Origin: Leptolyngbya sp. KIOST-1
Lineage (GTDB): Bacteria > Cyanobacteriota > Cyanobacteriia > Phormidesmidales > Phormidesmidaceae
Direction: 5' to 3'
Length of the DNA stretch: 64,000 nucleotides
NCBI RefSeq assembly: GCF_000763385.1
Contig: NZ_JQFA01000005.1
Coordinates: 124,001-188,000 of the forward strand
Positions within the stretch are counted from its first letter, which is position 1, and each line of letters starts with the position of its first letter. The position numbers and the translations under genes are program-made. Of this stretch, positions 15,773-23,820 are shown piece by piece. Below the pieces are notes generated by a model. It had not been told where the DNA came from and made no database searches. It saw only the letters and a program-made list of their open reading frames with translations.

Positions 15773-16651
15773 CTAAGGCAAATACTTTTTAATCAACAGG
15801 TTGAGCTTGTCGAGGGTGGCCTGGGGCGCTTTATCCAACGGCGTAATGATGGCATACTTCAGCGCCGAGTGGGCCTCCGACTCGGGTGGATTGGCGGCAA
15901 TGCGGTTGACCACCTCGCGAATCACCCGCTGGGCATTGACGGCGTTCTTTTGCAGGTTGCCGATCACCATCTCGACGGTGACGCTGTCGTGGTCGGGGTG
16001 CCAGCAGTCGTAGTCGGTGACCAGGGCCAGGGTGGCGTAGGCGATTTCGGCCTCGCGGGCCAGCTTGGCCTCGGGCAGGTTGGTCATGCCGATGATGGTG
16101 GCCCCCCAGCTGCGGTACAGCTCCGACTCGGCCTTAGTCGAGAAGGCTGGCCCCTCCATGCAGACGTAGGTACCGCCCCGGTGCAGGTCCACATCGGGCA
16201 GCTCCAGGCTTTCGACCGCGTCGGCCAGCACCTTTGCCAGAGCGTTACACACTGGGTCGCCAAAGGTGATGTGGCCCACCAGCCCCTCGCCAAAGAAGGT
16301 GTTGACCCGGTTGCGGGTGCGATCGATGAACTGGTCGGGCACCACCATATCCAGCGGTTTGGCGGCTTCTTTGAGCGAGCCCACGGCGGAGGCGGAGATC
16401 AGGTACTCCACCCCGAGGGACTTCATGGCGTAGATGTTGGCGCGAAAGGGCAGCTCGGTGGGTATCAGGGTGTGGCCGCGCCCGTGGCGGGCCAAAAACG
16501 CTACGCGGGTACCATCCAGCGTGCCCAGGATGATGGCATCGGAGGGAGCGCCAAAGGGGGTATCTACGCGAACTTCTTCAATGTCGGTGAGGGCTTCCAT
16601 TTGATAGAGACCGCTGCCGCCGATGATGCCGATCTGTGCCTGTGCCGCCAT
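15773..16651 (-). CDS. mtnP: S-methyl-5'-thioadenosine phosphorylase
   Basis: A 292-residue enzyme of the MTAP family that splits methylthioadenosine with phosphate, recycling the by-product of polyamine synthesis into methionine and adenine salvage. Visible motifs are [10 protein letters not shown] (about 7-16), ARHGRGH (phosphate loop, about 54-60), [11 protein letters not shown] (about 83-93), [12 protein letters not shown] (about 165-176) and [15 protein letters not shown] (about 189-203). It begins 5 bp after the sulfotransferase stop, so it is likely the last gene of a topoisomerase IB - sulfotransferase - mtnP transcript. Confidence 0.95.
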   Translation of the reverse strand: MAAQAQIGIIGGSGLYQMEALTDIEEVRVDTPFGAPSDAIILGTLDGTRVAFLARHGRGHTLIPTELPFRANIYAMKSLGVEYLISASAVGSLKEAAKPLDMVVPDQFIDRTRNRVNTFFGEGLVGHITFGDPVCNALAKVLADAVESLELPDVDLHRGGTYVCMEGPAFSTKAESELYRSWGATIIGMTNLPEAKLAREAEIAYATLALVTDYDCWHPDHDSVTVEMVIGNLQKNAVNAQRVIREVVNRIAANPPESEAHSALKYAIITPLDKAPQATLDKLNLLIKKYLP

Positions 16652-16656
16652 GGTGG

Positions 16657-17895
16657 TTACTGTTGAGAGCTGGACTGCCCTATCATAGCCAACAGTTCTG
16701 CGGGCGAACCCAGGCGCTTCAGCAGGTGTGCCGCCAGTTGGCCGAGCCGATTCTTTTCAGCTTCGGGGCTGGGGCCAAAGGCGCTAAAGGCGATCGCCAC
16801 CCCCTTGAGCCACAGCGCTACCAGCGTTAGGCAGAATTGCCAGAATTTTCTCAGGCTCTTGCCATAGTTGTGGCCACTAATCGGCACATCGCAATAGACC
16901 ACCTGTTCACCGCTAGACAGTTGAAGCGGATCGCAGGGAACTAAAAGGTGGTTGTGGGCCAGGAGTTGATCTATTTCCTGATGGCGATCGCGCACAAAGC
17001 GTTCGCTGGTGTGGTGGGCCAAAATCGGTGCAAAGTCACCTGCAAGCGGGCGGTAGCCAAAGTCGGCAATCATCTCCCGGCAGACGGTGCTGATGGCTTG
17101 CAGGGAGTCGTCGGGCTGTCGCCGCTGCCAGACCAAACAGCGGGACGAATCCAGCCCCTGGGCGACCTGATTTTTCCAGGGTTCGTGGGCGGGGGCGGTG
17201 TGGCGGGCGGCGGCTTCGGTGTGGAGCATGGCGGGCTCAAAGGGAACCTGGAGAAAGCAGCACAGCTGGTGCAGGGTCTCGGTTGGTTCGGCTATCAGGG
17301 TTTCGTACCGCAGCGTGTAGGCCAGCCGATCGCGCTCAAAAAACCCCTTGCTCTGGCGATACCACCGCTCGATCAGGTAGGCGCTGTGCAGGGGCACATC
17401 GCTGGTCCAGGGCAGCCTGGTCGCCATCGACAGGGCCACGTCGCGGGGGTCGCGCACAATCCGCACCACCCTGGCGGTGGGGTACAGCCGCCGCAGGGTG
17501 GCCAGGTGCAGGATGTGGTTGGGGGTCTTTTCGGCCCAGCGGTGCTTACCCAGGGCCAGCCTGTGCGGCTCGGTCAGGCTTTCGAGCAGGGCCTGGGGCG
17601 AGGGTTTGTGGGCGGCCAGGTAGCCATGAATGGCCTGGGGCGAAACGCCAAACAGATCGGCGACTGGGCGGTCTTCGACGGCGATCGCCCCCACAAATTC
17701 GGTCGCCTTGCTCGGCCAGTCCCCATCCCTGAGCACGGCCGCCAGGTGCTGGTAGTTGGCCTCCAGGTACGGAAAAAAGTGGGTCTCTGGACCGCAGCTG
17801 ATCTGGCTGTGGCTGGCCAGCAGGGTGGCCAGCAGGGTGGTGCCCGATCGCGGTGCCCCGACGATAAAAACTGGCGCGGTAGTCCCCTTCGCCAT
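16657..17895 (-). CDS. PAPS-dependent sulfotransferase family protein
   Basis: A 412-residue protein of the Sulfotransfer family, which moves sulfate from PAPS to a carbohydrate, lipid or protein acceptor. The 5'-phosphosulfate-binding loop [11 protein letters not shown] is at residues 12-22, and the 3'-phosphate-binding region [15 protein letters not shown] is near 143-157. The C-terminal 100 residues contain a hydrophobic segment ([20 protein letters not shown]), possibly a membrane anchor, which is unusual for soluble members. It lies 4 bp after topoisomerase IB and 5 bp before mtnP. Acceptor unknown. Confidence 0.88.
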   Translation of the reverse strand: MAKGTTAPVFIVGAPRSGTTLLATLLASHSQISCGPETHFFPYLEANYQHLAAVLRDGDWPSKATEFVGAIAVEDRPVADLFGVSPQAIHGYLAAHKPSPQALLESLTEPHRLALGKHRWAEKTPNHILHLATLRRLYPTARVVRIVRDPRDVALSMATRLPWTSDVPLHSAYLIERWYRQSKGFFERDRLAYTLRYETLIAEPTETLHQLCCFLQVPFEPAMLHTEAAARHTAPAHEPWKNQVAQGLDSSRCLVWQRRQPDDSLQAISTVCREMIADFGYRPLAGDFAPILAHHTSERFVRDRHQEIDQLLAHNHLLVPCDPLQLSSGEQVVYCDVPISGHNYGKSLRKFWQFCLTLVALWLKGVAIAFSAFGPSPEAEKNRLGQLAAHLLKRLGSPAELLAMIGQSSSQQ

Positions 17896-17899
17896 GGCG

Positions 17900-19054
17900 C
17901 TACCGCTGGGCCTGGGGATGGCTCAGCACCGCGATTAGGGCCTTCTCCTCGGCGGTCAGATCCAGCTGGCTGGGGGCCTCGGCCGCCTCGCGCCAGACCT
18001 CCAGCAGCCAGCCGTCCGCGTAGGCCTGGGTCACGGTGGGGTGAACGTAGAACTTGCGGCAGGTGGCCACCCGGTTGCCCAGGTGTGCCGCCGCCGCTTT
18101 GATCGCCTCACGAATATTGGCCTGGGCGTTGGTGGCGGAGGTGGGTTCCCCCAGGTCGTTGAGAATTTCGGCAGCGCAGGCGGTGCCGGCCCAGGTGCGG
18201 AAGTCTTTGGAGGTAAACTCTGCTCCAGTGATGGTTTGCAGGTACTCATTCACATCGGCCGAGTCGATGGCGCGGCGATCGCCGTCCTCATCGACGTACT
18301 GAAACAGCTGCTGACCGGGGAGTTCCTGGCAGCGCTTGATCGCCCGGGCCAGGCGGCGATCGCTCACCTCGATCTCGTGCTCCACGCCGCTTTTGCCAAT
18401 GAAGTGAAAGCTGATGGTGCTCGAGCCCACTTCCACATGCTCCTGTTGTAGGGTGGTCAGGCCAAAGGACTGGTTTTGCTCGCGGTACTCATCGTTGCCA
18501 ATCCGAATGACGGTGGCATCCAGCAGCCGCACCACGATCGCCAGCAGCTTCTGGCGCGACAGCTGGCGCTGGCGCAGGTGGCCATCGGTGACCTCGCGGA
18601 TCAGCGGGCGGGCATAGCCGAAGGGAATCAGCCGATCAAACTTGGTCTGGTTGCGCACCTCCCGCCAGTTGGGGTGGTAGCGGTAGACCTTGCGGCCTTT
18701 GGCGTCGCGCCCGGTGGCCAGCAAGTGACCGTTGGGGTAGGGGCAAATCCACACCTCCTCCCAGGCCGGCGGAATCACCAGGGCCTTCAGCCGCTTCAGC
18801 TCGGCGGGGTCGGAAATGCGATCGCCCTTGGCGTCGAAATAGATAAACCCGCGCCCGCAGCGCCGCCGCCCCAGGCCGGGGCGACCGTCGCTGACGTAGC
18901 GCAGTCCCGCCGCGCGGGCGGCCTGGATTGGGGCCTCAGTGGTAACCTCGGCCAGAGCGCGATCGAAATCGACCCGATGGGCAAGCTGTTGCGAACCTTT
19001 AGCCATTCCGGTGTTGGACAGGGCAGTGGAGACATCGCCCTCCGCGATCGGCAC
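17900..19054 (-). CDS. DNA topoisomerase IB (poxvirus/bacterial type)
   Basis: A 384-residue type IB topoisomerase that relaxes supercoils through a 3'-phosphotyrosine intermediate. The catalytic residues can be placed: Arg184 in TVIRIGNDEY, Lys221 in FIGKSGVEHE, Arg286 in SKDFRTWAGT and the nucleophile Tyr336 in CRKFYVHPT. The N-terminal domain contains LRYVSDGRPGLGRRRCGRGF. The frame opens with GTG at 19054; an ATG at 19006 (residue 17) is an alternative start, and neither has a clear ribosome site. Type IB enzymes are patchily distributed in bacteria and have often been transferred. First gene of the tight run ending in mtnP. Confidence 0.93.
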   Translation of the reverse strand: MPIAEGDVSTALSNTGMAKGSQQLAHRVDFDRALAEVTTEAPIQAARAAGLRYVSDGRPGLGRRRCGRGFIYFDAKGDRISDPAELKRLKALVIPPAWEEVWICPYPNGHLLATGRDAKGRKVYRYHPNWREVRNQTKFDRLIPFGYARPLIREVTDGHLRQRQLSRQKLLAIVVRLLDATVIRIGNDEYREQNQSFGLTTLQQEHVEVGSSTISFHFIGKSGVEHEIEVSDRRLARAIKRCQELPGQQLFQYVDEDGDRRAIDSADVNEYLQTITGAEFTSKDFRTWAGTACAAEILNDLGEPTSATNAQANIREAIKAAAAHLGNRVATCRKFYVHPTVTQAYADGWLLEVWREAAEAPSQLDLTAEEKALIAVLSHPQAQR

Positions 19055-19156
19055 CCCGGTCTGGCGATTCCTCCAGCGTAGAAGGGGTCAAAGCCCCTTG
19101 CGCTCTAGCTGGGGTATGGTTCCAGGGGTCAATATTCTATACCCAAGGATAATTCA

Positions 19157-19202
19157 GGCCACCGGGCCGGTATCGACTGTCCTCTCCACCGCCCCGGTGG
19201 CC
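19157..19202. terminator. GC-rich hairpin between cnaT-like gene and topoisomerase IB
   Basis: GGCCACCGGG (19157-19166) pairs perfectly with CCCGGTGGCC (19193-19202) around a 26-base loop. It lies 8 bp past the stop of the cnaT-like gene on the minus strand. There is no T tract, so termination is probable but not assured. Confidence 0.5.
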
Positions 19203-19210
19203 CGGATCGG

Positions 19211-20293
19211 TCAGCCGTGGCTATAGGTGAGAGTAGGTTGCAGCGCGGTGGCCTGCTGGCGCAGGGCTTCTAGCTGACTCAGCGCCTTGCCGGTAGTCAG
19301 CAGGGCGTCGGCCTGGGCCAACCCCTCCGTCAGCGACGCCGCTGCGCCCCCCTGCCACAGGTAAAATCCAGCGTTCCACAGGGCGGTTTTGTACAGCTCT
19401 GTGGGCTGGCCCGCCAGCACCGATCGCAGCCGCTGGCCCAGGGTGACCTCGTCGTCCAGCTCCACATCGTCCCCCTCCAGCCCGTAGTCGCGGGGGTGCA
19501 GCAGCAGGCGCTCAAAGTCGCCCTGGCGGTTGACACCCACGATCGCGGTGCGGCCCCGGGCCAGATCGCAGCTGCCCTCCAGCCCCTTGACGCTGATCCA
19601 ATCGGCGTGGCCGCGCAGGCCAAAGGTGCCCTTAGCAAAGTCTTCGGTGGGCGGGTGGACAAACCCCATCACCAGGGTGTGGGACCCCGCGTAGGGCGAC
19701 CACATCAGCTCCACCGTGGCGAAGGGGGGGCGCTTGCCAATCTGGTCGCGGTAGGGCACCAGGCCGTGGGCAGCCGGAAAGTGCTGGGGCAGATAGACAA
19801 ACCCCAGACCGGTGCCGTTGAGCAGGGCGTGGGCCTGCTCCAGATTGTGACAGCTGAGGTCTACCCCCAGCTGTTGCCACAGCTTCACCAGGGGAATGCC
19901 GGCCTTGGTGGGCATCCGATCGCCGCCGTGAAGCACCACGGGAATCCCCGCCGCCATCAGCACCAGGGCCGTAACGGGGGTGACCGGGGCGGTGCGCGAT
20001 CGCCCGTCGTAGGGGCAGCTGAGCACGAGGGCGCGGCCGCTGTAGGGACTGTCGGGGGCGATCGCCGGTAGGGTTGGCCCCAAGGCTTGGTAAGCGTCCA
20101 GAGTGCCCGCCAGTTCTTCGGCGGTGGGGCGCTTGATCCGATGGGCAATCATGAACGCGCCAATCTGGGCCGGGGTGGCAGTTTGGGTCAGCATCATGCG
20201 GGTGGCGGCTTCGGCCTCGGCGCGGGTCAGGGCCCTGGAGGTGTGGCTGCCACTGCCCACGTGCTTGAGCAATTCCCGAAACTCGTTACTCAT
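19211..20293 (-). CDS. cnaT: Anthranilate phosphoribosyltransferase-like protein, CnaT type
   Basis: A 360-residue protein of the TrpD-like fold: an N-terminal helical domain with ATPAQIGAFMIAHRIKRPTAEEL and a C-terminal nucleoside-phosphorylase-like domain. The phosphate-binding GTGG motif of true TrpD is replaced by VLHGGDRMPTK (about 119-129), so tryptophan synthesis is unlikely. In Anabaena PCC 7120 the TrpD-like gene cnaT lies beside ntcB and is needed for expression of the nir operon; here the same kind of gene is directly downstream of an NtcB-like regulator. The name rests on that synteny plus similarity. A 7-bp tandem repeat lies in the gap to ntcB. Confidence 0.8.
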   Translation of the reverse strand: MSNEFRELLKHVGSGSHTSRALTRAEAEAATRMMLTQTATPAQIGAFMIAHRIKRPTAEELAGTLDAYQALGPTLPAIAPDSPYSGRALVLSCPYDGRSRTAPVTPVTALVLMAAGIPVVLHGGDRMPTKAGIPLVKLWQQLGVDLSCHNLEQAHALLNGTGLGFVYLPQHFPAAHGLVPYRDQIGKRPPFATVELMWSPYAGSHTLVMGFVHPPTEDFAKGTFGLRGHADWISVKGLEGSCDLARGRTAIVGVNRQGDFERLLLHPRDYGLEGDDVELDDEVTLGQRLRSVLAGQPTELYKTALWNAGFYLWQGGAAASLTEGLAQADALLTTGKALSQLEALRQQATALQPTLTYSHG

Positions 20294-20388
20294 AGTTGGT
20301 CTGACCCCCAGGGGGTATTGATTTGCAAATCATAACCCGTCAGGGCAGAGGGGCTGTTGGATTCGTCGGTGTCAGGGAGCGGGATTTG

Positions 20389-20430
20389 GTGTCAGGTCTC
20401 AGGTCTCAGGTCTCAGGTGTCAGGTGTTGG
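20389..20430. repeat. Six-unit heptamer tandem repeat between ntcB and cnaT
   Basis: Units are GTGTCAG, three GTCTCAG, GTGTCAG and GTGTTGG, without gaps. The array begins 3 bp past the ntcB stop on the minus strand and lies 96 bp upstream of the cnaT start. Seven-base tandem arrays of this type are frequent between cyanobacterial genes. Confidence 0.85.
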
Positions 20431-20433
20431 GGG

Positions 20434-21366
20434 TCAGGTATAGGATACGGCGGCGGCTCGCGAGCGCTGCCAGCTGGGGCTGGACAGACTCTGCACCAGG
20501 GCGTGGAAGCGCTGAATGGGCGGAATCCCCAGGCGATCGCGGGTGGTGACCAGCACCACCGAGCGAGTGAGCACCGGAGCCTCGGTGGGGCGCACCGCCA
20601 GGGTAGGGTCGTCGCGGCAGTCGGTCAGGGCGGACTGGGGCAGTAGCGCCACAAAGTTGCCCTGGCGAATCACCCCCCGAAAGGCATCGAGGGTGTTGAG
20701 TTCGAGGGCGGCATTGAAGGTTTCGCCCCGGTCCTGAAACTGCTGCTGCACCAGCCGCTGCATGCCGTAGCCGTCTTTGAACAAAATTTGAGGAAACCGC
20801 GACAGCATCTCCCAGGCGATCGCGGGCTGGTTGGCCAGGTCGTGGTCGGCCCCCATCAGCACCTCTACCGGTTCTTCAAACAGGGGGGTGACCACCATTT
20901 CGGGCTGGGTGGTGAGGCGCGGGTTGTCCATCACAATGGCCAGGTCCACCAGGCCATCGCGCAACACCTTGAGGGAGCGATCGCTGCCCAGGGCCGTCAC
21001 CCGTAGCTGCACCTGGGGATACTCGGCGCAAAACTGCTGCAGGACAGGGGGCAACACCGTGGCACACACCGACTGAATCGCCGCCACGCACAGCTCTGGC
21101 TGCTTGCCCGCCATCAGGTCGGCAATATCCTTCGACACCTGAGTCCAGTCCTGCTGAATCCGGCGAGCCTTGGGCAGCAGTCGCTCTCCGGCCACGGTTA
21201 GCTTGGCCTGGGCCCCGCGGTGGAACAGCGGCGCGTCCAGTTCGGCCTCCAGGGCCTGCACCTGGCGGCTGACCGTGGACTGAGTCACCTGGCACTGCTG
21301 GGCCGCCGCCTGAAAACTGCCGGTTTCGGCCACCGATAAAAACGCCTGGAGCTGTTCAATACGCAT
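20434..21366 (-). CDS. ntcB: LysR-type transcriptional regulator, NtcB-like
   Basis: A 310-residue LysR-family regulator. The N-terminal winged helix-turn-helix (residues 1-60) includes QAFLSVAETGSFQAAAQQC and TQSTVSRQVQALEAEL; the rest is the periplasmic-binding-like effector domain. In cyanobacteria NtcB activates nitrate-assimilation genes in response to nitrite. The assignment rests on the characteristic MRIEQLQAFLSVAETGSF opening and on its position next to cnaT and 2.5 kb from nirA and narB. CmpR/NdhR-type regulators are the main alternative. The effector is inferred. Confidence 0.8.
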   Translation of the reverse strand: MRIEQLQAFLSVAETGSFQAAAQQCQVTQSTVSRQVQALEAELDAPLFHRGAQAKLTVAGERLLPKARRIQQDWTQVSKDIADLMAGKQPELCVAAIQSVCATVLPPVLQQFCAEYPQVQLRVTALGSDRSLKVLRDGLVDLAIVMDNPRLTTQPEMVVTPLFEEPVEVLMGADHDLANQPAIAWEMLSRFPQILFKDGYGMQRLVQQQFQDRGETFNAALELNTLDAFRGVIRQGNFVALLPQSALTDCRDDPTLAVRPTEAPVLTRSVVLVTTRDRLGIPPIQRFHALVQSLSSPSWQRSRAAAVSYT

Positions 21367-21495
21367 GCTCGAATTGTACCCACACCACTGCTAACCAGGA
21401 CTTGGACGGCGAGCTGCCGCCGACAAGCCCTGTCTTTGATTAGCAGATAGTACCCTCGCGCTTGGTATCGAAAGTAGCCGTAACCCAACTCAGGT

Positions 21496-22128
21496 TCAGG
21501 GCAGAGTAGCTTGGCTGCTATCCAGCATAGTTGAGCGCTCCAGCAGAGACAGCAGGCGATCGCGTTGTCCTGAGCAATCGCAGCTTCTGGAGATGACAAC
21601 CGCCCCGTGAGCTTCATCAGTTTCAATCCACAGGGCCGCATAGCTATCTGGAATCCCTACGGGCTGATCGTTCGATGCCTGCGTGACTAAATAGCCCTGT
21701 TGACCGTCAAAGCTGTATGGGGAAATGTCCTGATTCTCGTGGATGTTTTGTTCCACCAATTGGCGAAGATCTAAGTTGTCGGGGTTCTCTTCGGTGCGGA
21801 CTCGGGTTTGGGCATACCCCCGCCCCAGGGCTTCACCTCCCCTGGCGATGCAAACCAGCAGTTCGTAGGTGCCCGGATCGACAATTTTGACGGTGCCGCT
21901 ATTCAGCAACATGGCTCTAAAGTTTGAGGGAATGGCGAGTTCCACGCCAAATTGCTTCAGCTCTAGTTCACGGGTGGTGTCTGCGGCTGCGACGGAACCG
22001 GGATCGTCACAGTATGACTCCGGCTGCGCGATCGCGGGCACGCCTCCCAGGCCTAGAGCAACCAGAACCCCAGCGCTGGCTACCAGTTTGTAAACGTTGT
22101 GAAGACGTAAGCGACGAGACATAGCCAT
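21496..22128 (-). CDS. Secreted protein of unknown function
   Basis: A 210-residue protein with a clear signal peptide: basic MAMSRRLRLHNVYK, hydrophobic LVASAGVLVALGLGGVPAIA, and probable cleavage after AIAQ. The mature chain starts with a Cys-containing segment (ESYCDDPGSV) and has further cysteines near LLVCIARG and SRSCDCSG, so one or more disulfides are possible in the periplasm. AGGA at a short distance upstream supports the ATG at 22128. It sits between ntcB and the HEAT-repeat gene on the same strand, but no sequence feature ties it to nitrate assimilation. I do not recognise the family. Confidence 0.75.
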   Translation of the reverse strand: MAMSRRLRLHNVYKLVASAGVLVALGLGGVPAIAQPESYCDDPGSVAAADTTRELELKQFGVELAIPSNFRAMLLNSGTVKIVDPGTYELLVCIARGGEALGRGYAQTRVRTEENPDNLDLRQLVEQNIHENQDISPYSFDGQQGYLVTQASNDQPVGIPDSYAALWIETDEAHGAVVISRSCDCSGQRDRLLSLLERSTMLDSSQATLP

Positions 22129-22422
22129 ATTTCCTAATTCAGGCGGCAGTACCTGAGCATTTTTCGAAGGGCCATCCAGGGTCTTGGCACATCCGTTGCC
22201 ACCGTGCCGTCGCCGCGCTCCCCCGTGCGAGCTGCCCTCCCCGTCGATAGCGCTGTCAATATTGCTGTAGAACCGATTTGCAATTGGGAATTTCTATTGA
22301 CCATGCTAAACCGATGGGGGCGATCGCGCCTCTTACTGTAGGGAGGCTTCGCCAGAGCGAGCCGGGCAGGCGCAAGCCCGTGCGATCGCGAGCATTGAAA
22401 TGCCCTCAAGCCAAAGAAACGC
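22129..22422. other. Intergenic region
   Basis: About 290 bp between two minus-strand genes. It contains two HIP1 sites and a GC-rich segment but no supported gene and no NtcA box on either strand that I could find. Confidence 0.5.
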
Positions 22423-23550
22423 TTAGGATTGCTGCTGCTGTAGCTGGCGCAGAGCCGCCTCGGCGTGGATCTGCACTCCCCGGTCGGGGTCGTGCAGCAG
22501 CGATCGCAGCAGCGGCTCGGCATCGGCCTGGCCCACCTGGCCCAGGGCCAGCACCAGGTGCCGCCGCAGGGCGCTGTGGTCAGCGGTGGCGGGCAGCTCT
22601 TCCAGCCAATCCTGGAGGGTCAGCCCTGCCCGCTGGTGCAGGTCGGCCCCCAGGGTCGGCAGCCCTTGAATCAGGACCAGACGGGCGGCGGCGGTCAGCT
22701 CGGCCCAGGCTTCGATTAGGCCCGTCAGAGCGGCGGCGCTGTTCTGCCAGAGCAACGCCTGCACCAGGGCCGTCTGACGGGGGTCTGGGGGCCGGGTGTC
22801 CAGCCCCCCAAGCAGCACCGCCGTCGCAGGGGGCTGGGCCAGTCGCCCCAGGGCATAGATCGCCTGCTGGGCAATGCCCTGGTCGACATCGTCAACCAGC
22901 GGAGCCAGGGCCTCAACCACGGTCTGAGGGCTGAGGTGGCCGCGCAGACCCAGCACCCCGCGAATCGCCGCCGCCCGCACCGCCGCCGCCGGATCTCGCA
23001 GGCCCCGCTCCACGATCGGCCAGGTGGTGGGATCGGCAAAGGGGCTGAGGGCATCCAGGGCCGTCGCCCGCACAGGCGATCGCGGGTCGCCAGTGGCCTC
23101 GATCAGCAGCGGTAGGGTGGCGGGGTGGGGAATGCGGGCCAGGGCCTGCACCGCCACCGGACGCAGGGCGGGGTGCGCCAGCTGCTCCCCCAGGGCCGCG
23201 ATCGCGGGGTGGCCAATCTGGGTGAGGGCGGTGGCCACCGACTGGCGCAGGTCGTCGTCGGTGGTGGCGGCAAAGGTGGCGATCAGGGCCTGAATCACCT
23301 GGGGGTGGCTGAACTCGCCCAGGGCGCGGGCGGCAAACCAGCGGGCCTCCCAGTCGCTGTCCTCATCCTCCAGCAGAGCCAGCAGATCGGCCAGGGCTGC
23401 CTCACCCAGGTGGGCCACCTGCCGGGACTGATCCCAGCGATCGTGAAAGTTGCCCCGCCCCAGTTCGGCCACGGCAGCTCGAACCGCGATCGCCTGGTCG
23501 TCGAGGGTCACCGAATTGGGTAAAAACTCATTAAACGCAGACACAGCCAT
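22423..23550 (-). CDS. HEAT-repeat protein (PBS-lyase-like repeats), near nirA
   Basis: A 375-residue alpha-solenoid built almost entirely of HEAT/PBS-lyase-type repeats from about residue 55 onward; recurring cores include ARWFAARALGEF, LRQSVATALTQIGH, VRATALDALSPF and VRAAAIRGVLGL. The ATG at 23550 is chosen because it has CAGGAG just upstream; the open frame extends 46 codons further without a better start. Proteins with such repeats act as bilin lyases or as protein-protein scaffolds. The gene is divergent from nirA. A gene called nirB, needed for full nitrite reductase activity, occupies a comparable position in other cyanobacteria; equivalence is a hypothesis. A phycobilin lyase-like role is the alternative. 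Confidence 0.82.
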   Translation of the reverse strand: MAVSAFNEFLPNSVTLDDQAIAVRAAVAELGRGNFHDRWDQSRQVAHLGEAALADLLALLEDEDSDWEARWFAARALGEFSHPQVIQALIATFAATTDDDLRQSVATALTQIGHPAIAALGEQLAHPALRPVAVQALARIPHPATLPLLIEATGDPRSPVRATALDALSPFADPTTWPIVERGLRDPAAAVRAAAIRGVLGLRGHLSPQTVVEALAPLVDDVDQGIAQQAIYALGRLAQPPATAVLLGGLDTRPPDPRQTALVQALLWQNSAAALTGLIEAWAELTAAARLVLIQGLPTLGADLHQRAGLTLQDWLEELPATADHSALRRHLVLALGQVGQADAEPLLRSLLHDPDRGVQIHAEAALRQLQQQQS

Positions 23551-23672
23551 ACTCCTGACGACGCCCTGGGCCAACTCCCTCCACCATAGGCGCTGTGCCG
23601 AGTTTTCCCAACCGGGCGCTATGCAATCCGCGCAGCCAGCCCTTGCGGAGGCTGCATGGGGTGGCCAAAAAC

Positions 23673-23714
23673 GTATGAACCTATACAAACACCTCCCTGG
23701 AGCGGGACTAGGCT
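23673..23714 (+). promoter_or_regulatory. NtcA-activated promoter of nirA
   Basis: GTA (23673-23675), eight bases, then TAC (23684-23686) is a perfect NtcA box. Exactly 22 bases later TAGGCT (23709-23714) fits the -10 element TAN3T. This is the full class II NtcA promoter consensus GTAN8TAC-N22-TAN3T. Transcription would begin near 23721, leaving a leader of about 100 nt before the nirA GTG at 23821. The same intergenic region must also drive the divergent HEAT-repeat gene. Confidence 0.88.
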
Positions 23715-23820
23715 AGCCACACTGGTTTTTAGTGAACAAACCGGGATCCGGTTGGGTTCTTCAGGAATTCCTTTGGCCGGTAGATCGCGCCCCAAACGTC
23801 TTGCAACTACGGTGTAGCCT

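Noticed and set aside
16948..18102. 384-codon plus-strand ORF over the sulfotransferase gene
   Set aside because: Gly/Gln-rich shadow of two well-supported minus-strand genes.
19157..19202. Considered as an operator for the topoisomerase IB gene
   Set aside because: Position just past the cnaT-like stop fits a 3' hairpin better, and no regulator motif was recognised.
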